A stretch of DNA of 27,311 nt, taken from Flavobacteriales bacterium UBA2426. Lineage in GTDB: Bacteria; Bacteroidota; Bacteroidia; Flavobacteriales_F; PHOS-HE28. Positions within the stretch are counted from its first letter, which is position 1. Each line of letters opens with the position of its first letter. The position numbers and the translations under genes are program-made. The stretch covers positions 4,176 to 31,486 of the forward strand of contig DDRC01000110.1 of the NCBI GenBank assembly GCA_002342985.1. The letters run 5' to 3'. The notes under the pieces are model-generated. The model made no database searches. It was not told the origin of the DNA and saw only the letters and a program-made list of their open reading frames with translations. Positions 24,426-27,311 of this stretch are shown here, in pieces.

Positions 24426-25753
24426 TGAGAACGCCATTGACCACGATCGTGATCGCAGCAGGCCTCGCCGCCAGCGCCCAGGGCCCCGTGCGGCTGAGCC
24501 TGCAGCAGGCGCAGGACATGGCCGCGAAGCAGGCCTATGCCGTGCAGGCAAGCGAGCTGGAGGCCGAGAAGGCCCGCCACAAGGTGAAGGAGATCACCGC
24601 CATCGGCCTGCCGCAGATCAACGGCGAGGCGCAGCTGCAGAACTTCATCGATGTGCCCACGCAGCTCATCCCGAATTTCTTCGCACCGGGCCAGGGCCCC
24701 GATTACATCGCGGCGCAGTTCGGCCTGCCCTGGAATGCCAGCGCGGGCGTCACCCTCTCGCAGCTCATATTCGATGGCAGCTACCTCGTGGGCCTGCAGG
24801 CTACCAAGGCGCTGGCGCAGCAGAGCCGCGAGGACCTGGAGAAGGCCCGCGCCGATGCGCGCAACCAGGCGGCCAAGGCCTATTTCGGGGTGCTCGCCGC
24901 CGAGGAGGGCGCGCGCCTGGCCGGCGAAGGGATCCCCCTGATCGAGCAGAGCCTGCGCGAGGCACAGGCCATGCTCGACGCCGGCTTCATGGAGAGCACC
25001 GATGTGGACCGCCTCACCATCCAGCTGGATCAGACCAAGGCGCAGCAGCGCAGCTTCCAGCAGCAGGCCCAGGTGGCGCGTATGCTCCTGGCCCTCACCC
25101 TCGGGGTTCCGCAGGGCACGCCCATCGAGCTCTCCGACGACCTGCGCACCATCGTGAACGACCCGGGTGAATCCGCATTGAGCGAACAGGACTTCAATGC
25201 CGGCCAGCACATCGAACTGCAGGGCGCTGAGACGACCATACGCCTGCAGACGCTCAATATGCGCAACGAGCGCGCGAAGGCGCTGCCCAGCCTTGCCGGT
25301 TTCCTCAACCACCAGCAGGTGTGGAACGGCCCCGATTTCGACCCCGGAGGCGCCTATCCGTTCTATCCTACCACGCTCTGGGGCATGAAGCTGACCGTAC
25401 CCATCTTCAGCAGCGGCAACCGCCACCACAAGGTGAAGCAGGCCCAGGTGGCGCTGAAGCAGGTGGAGGTGAACCGCACGGCCACCGAGCAGCGCCTGCT
25501 GGCCGAGGTGGAGCGCACCCGCAGCCAGGCCCGCACCGCCTTCGACAACTACCGCGCGGAGGAGCGCAGCCTGCTGCTCTCGCAGAGCATCCTGGACCGC
25601 ACCAGCATCAAGTTCACCAATGGCGCGGCCAGCAGCTTCGAGCTCACGCAGGAGCGCGCCAACAACCTCATCGCCCAGCAGCAGTACGTGCAGCGCCTGG
25701 TGGAGCTGCTCACCGCGCGCGCCGACCTGCGCAAGGCCCTCGACCTCTACTGA
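24425..25753 (+). CDS. TolC-family outer-membrane efflux protein
   Basis: 442 residues, starting at an ATG that shares one base with the TetR stop. The signal peptide ends at about residue 19 (LAASAQ). Two OEP repeats of long amphipathic helices follow (ALAQQSREDLEKARADARNQ and VEVNRTATEQRLLAEVERTR), with barrel-strand segments between them (WNASAGVTLSQLIFDGSYL; LWGMKLTVPIFSSGNRHHKV). This is the usual TolC layout and length. It would form the outer-membrane channel of a tripartite pump with the adaptor and RND transporter encoded downstream. No N-terminal lipobox is present. The substrate is not predictable from sequence. Confidence 0.93.
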   Translation: MRTPLTTIVIAAGLAASAQGPVRLSLQQAQDMAAKQAYAVQASELEAEKARHKVKEITAIGLPQINGEAQLQNFIDVPTQLIPNFFAPGQGPDYIAAQFGLPWNASAGVTLSQLIFDGSYLVGLQATKALAQQSREDLEKARADARNQAAKAYFGVLAAEEGARLAGEGIPLIEQSLREAQAMLDAGFMESTDVDRLTIQLDQTKAQQRSFQQQAQVARMLLALTLGVPQGTPIELSDDLRTIVNDPGESALSEQDFNAGQHIELQGAETTIRLQTLNMRNERAKALPSLAGFLNHQQVWNGPDFDPGGAYPFYPTTLWGMKLTVPIFSSGNRHHKVKQAQVALKQVEVNRTATEQRLLAEVERTRSQARTAFDNYRAEERSLLLSQSILDRTSIKFTNGAASSFELTQERANNLIAQQQYVQRLVELLTARADLRKALDLY

Positions 25754-25761
25754 ACCGGACA

Positions 25762-26937
25762 ATGAACATCCACATGACCATGCGTCGTTCACTCCTCATG
25801 CTCCCGCTCGTGGCGCTCATCGCTGCCTGTGGCGGCGGCAACGCCGATGCTGATGCGCGGCTCTCGGCGAAGCGGGCCCAACGAGATTCGCTGAAGGCCG
25901 AGCGCGACAAGCTCAACAAGGCCATCGCGGAGATCGATGGCTGGCTGGCGGTCAATGACCCCAGTTTGAAGCGCACCCTCCCCACCGTGACGACCTACGC
26001 GCTGCAGGCACGGCCCTTCGCGCACTGGACCGAGGCGCATGGCAGCGTGCGGGCCGACCAGAACGCCTTGGTGTACACCACCGCGGGCGGCGAGGTGCGC
26101 CGCATCCTGGTGCAGCAGGGCCAGAGCGTGGCCAAGGGCCAGCTCATCGTGGACATCGACACCGATGCGCTGCGTGAGAGCATCCGCCAGGCCGAGGCGC
26201 AGGTGGAGCTTGCGCGCAAGGTGTACGAGAAGCAGGCCGGCCTGTGGCAGCAGAAGATCGGCAGCGAGGTGCAATACCTGCAGGCCAAGGCGAACAAGGA
26301 TGCCTGCGAGGCGCAGCTCCTCTCCCTGAAGGAGCAGCTGCGCGGCGCCGAGGTGCGCGCCCCCTTCGCCGGCGTGGTGGACGAGATCTTCCCGAACCTG
26401 GGTGATATGGCCAACCCCATGCAGCCCGTGGCGCGCGTGGTGGCGCTGGGCAAGGCGAGCATCGAGGTGGACCTCGCCGAGGACCTGCTCACCAAGGTGA
26501 AGGCCGGCGATCCGGTGGAGGTGCTGATCCCCGAGACGCGCGAGAAGCTCACGGCCGCCATCGATCAGTGCGGACAGTACATCAACCCCAACAACCGCAC
26601 CTTCAAGGTCACCCTGCGCTTCAGCGACAATGCCAAGCTGCGCCCCAACCAGCTCGTGAACGTGCGCATCCGCGACCTGGATGAGCCCGCGGCGCTGGTG
26701 GTGCCCAGCCGCTTGGTGATGGAGAACAGTGCGGGACAGCCTTACGTGTTCGTGCTCGAGGAGAAGGATGGCCAGGCCCGCACGCGCAAGCAGTTCGTGA
26801 AGGTCCTGAGCACACAGGGCGGCGAGCTGCTGCTGCAGCGCGAGGAGAACGGCCTCAAAGGCGGTGAGCTGCTCATCGATCAGGGCGCGCGCCTGGTGGT
26901 GGACCAGCAGGAGGTGCAGGTGATAAAGGGCGCATGA
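25762..26937 (+). CDS. RND efflux membrane-fusion (adaptor) lipoprotein
   Basis: 391 residues from the ATG at 25762, 8 bp after the TolC stop. A lipoprotein signal (RRSLLMLPLVALIAAC, Cys at residue 22) is followed by a short coiled coil (~30-60, KRAQRDSLKAERDKLNKAIA). Then come the first half of a biotinyl/lipoyl-like domain (GGEVRRILVQQGQSVAKGQL), a helical hairpin (~135-185, LRESIRQAEAQVELARKVYE), the second lipoyl half (AEVRAPFAGVVDEIF), and the beta-barrel and membrane-proximal domains (ASIEVDLAEDLLTKVKAGDP, LRPNQLVNVRI, LVVPSRLVMEN). This is the standard HlyD/AcrA-type order. It links the inner-membrane pump to the TolC-like channel and should be anchored by lipid on the inner membrane facing the periplasm. 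Confidence 0.93.
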   Translation: MNIHMTMRRSLLMLPLVALIAACGGGNADADARLSAKRAQRDSLKAERDKLNKAIAEIDGWLAVNDPSLKRTLPTVTTYALQARPFAHWTEAHGSVRADQNALVYTTAGGEVRRILVQQGQSVAKGQLIVDIDTDALRESIRQAEAQVELARKVYEKQAGLWQQKIGSEVQYLQAKANKDACEAQLLSLKEQLRGAEVRAPFAGVVDEIFPNLGDMANPMQPVARVVALGKASIEVDLAEDLLTKVKAGDPVEVLIPETREKLTAAIDQCGQYINPNNRTFKVTLRFSDNAKLRPNQLVNVRIRDLDEPAALVVPSRLVMENSAGQPYVFVLEEKDGQARTRKQFVKVLSTQGGELLLQREENGLKGGELLIDQGARLVVDQQEVQVIKGA

Positions 26938-26939
26938 GC

Positions 26940-27054
26940 TTCACCGCAGAGGCACAGGGAACACAGGGAAAGCACAAGAAAGATGACCGCAGCGAGGACA
27001 GGCCATGTGCGGAGGGATGGATTCCCTCCGTGCCCTCCGTGCCTCTGTGGTGAA
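26940..27054. repeat. Imperfect long inverted repeat between adaptor and pump genes
   Basis: The left arm starts at TTCACCGCAGAGGCACAGGG (26940-26959, similarity continuing to ~26970). The right arm (27022-27054) is, on the other strand, TTCACCACAGAGGCACGGAG followed by similar sequence. The arms match at roughly four positions in five. The TTCACCACAGAGGCACGGAG theme is familiar to me as a dispersed intergenic repeat in many bacteria, so this is probably a REP-like unit. Inside it CGGAGGGA (27010-27017) and TCCCTCCG (27023-27030) form a perfect 8-bp stem with a 5-nt loop. It separates the adaptor stop from the pump start by 129 bp within an otherwise tight operon. Confidence 0.7.
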
Positions 27055-27066
27055 AAGTAGGACCCC

Positions 27067-27311
27067 ATGTCACAGGACAACGGACAACACATCACGGACG
27101 ACAAGCGCTTCGGCATCGCCTCCTGGGCGGTGGACAACCGCGCCACGGTGATGGTGCTCACCATCCTCATCGCCCTCATCGGCTGGAACGCCTATCAGGG
27201 CATGCCCCGGGAGGCCTTCCCCGAGGTGGTGACCCCGGAGATCTTCGTGAGCACCGTGTACCCGGGCAACTCGCCGGAGGACATGGAGAAGCTCATCACC
27301 CGTCCGCTCGA
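27067..27311 (+). CDS. RND-family efflux transporter, 5' end only
   Basis: 81 complete codons from the ATG at 27067 to the window edge. A polar N-terminus (SQDNGQHITDDKRFGIASWA) leads into the first transmembrane helix (ATVMVLTILIALIGWNAYQG). The conserved start of the porter domain follows (MPREAFPEVVTPEIFVSTVY, then PGNSPEDMEKLITRPLE), a hallmark of AcrB-like RND pumps. The full protein should be about 1000-1100 residues. It is the inner-membrane proton-driven pump of the tripartite system whose regulator, outer-membrane channel and adaptor lie just upstream. The 38-residue cytoplasmic/TM start is slightly longer than in AcrB but normal for Bacteroidota-type members, as far as I can judge. 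Confidence 0.92.
   Translation, partial: MSQDNGQHITDDKRFGIASWAVDNRATVMVLTILIALIGWNAYQGMPREAFPEVVTPEIFVSTVYPGNSPEDMEKLITRPL

Noticed and set aside
1..27311. CRISPR array, tRNA/rRNA, transposase or phage genes
   Set aside because: No regularly spaced short repeats, tRNA-like cloverleaf sequence, transposase motif or phage structural gene was recognised; the collagen, FG-GAP and head repeats are all protein-coding. The S74 and collagen features resemble phage tail fibres, but the signal peptide and operon context make this a cellular surface protein.

Overview
The window most likely comes from a high-GC member of the Bacteroidota (Flavobacteriales-like). The evidence is a type A type-IX-secretion (T9SS) C-terminal sorting domain, collagen-like/S74 surface proteins with a Bacteroidota-style N-terminal domain, TPR-containing HisKA_3 sensor kinases, and promoters with the Bacteroidota -33/-7 architecture (TTTG, about 20 nt, TAnnTTTG) instead of -35/-10 boxes. 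No rRNA, tRNA, CRISPR array or transposase was seen. No gene-free stretch exceeds about 220 bases.

Left block (1-22460, all minus strand, so transcription runs right to left). From upstream to downstream it holds two TPR sensor histidine kinases (HK1, HK2; overlapping by 8 bp), a third paralogous TPR kinase (HK3) and a LuxR/NarL-type response regulator. These are followed by a three-gene operon (outer-membrane beta-barrel-like protein, a giant 2294-residue secreted protein, a fibronectin-III protein), a two-gene operon (small T9SS-tagged protein and a 994-residue collagen-like/YadA-head-like/S74-chaperone protein), and finally a lipoprotein with FG-GAP repeats that runs off the left edge.

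The main discovery is a 47-bp promoter/operator module that occurs five times with identical geometry. It consists of a 16-bp inverted repeat (TAnnnC-N4-GnnnTA) fused to TTG (TTT in one copy), exactly 20 nt, and an 8-nt box resembling ACCTTCG at the -7 position. One copy stands before each transcription unit of the left block: HK1-HK2, HK3-RR, the barrel/giant/FN3 operon, the T9SS/collagen operon and the FG-GAP lipoprotein. The geometry puts the palindrome near -42, as expected for a class II activator. I infer a self-contained, autoregulated regulon in which three kinases with different periplasmic TPR sensors feed one LuxR-type regulator that switches on a set of cell-surface proteins.

Right block (22460-27311, mostly plus strand, visibly higher GC). 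It starts with a truncated 5' fragment of asparaginyl-tRNA synthetase (minus strand), then an orphan LytTR-type response regulator with its own candidate promoter. Next is a TetR-type regulator with a candidate operator/promoter, which starts an RND efflux operon: TetR, TolC-like outer-membrane factor, lipoprotein membrane-fusion protein, and the 5' end of the RND pump. A dispersed-repeat-like inverted repeat lies between the last two.
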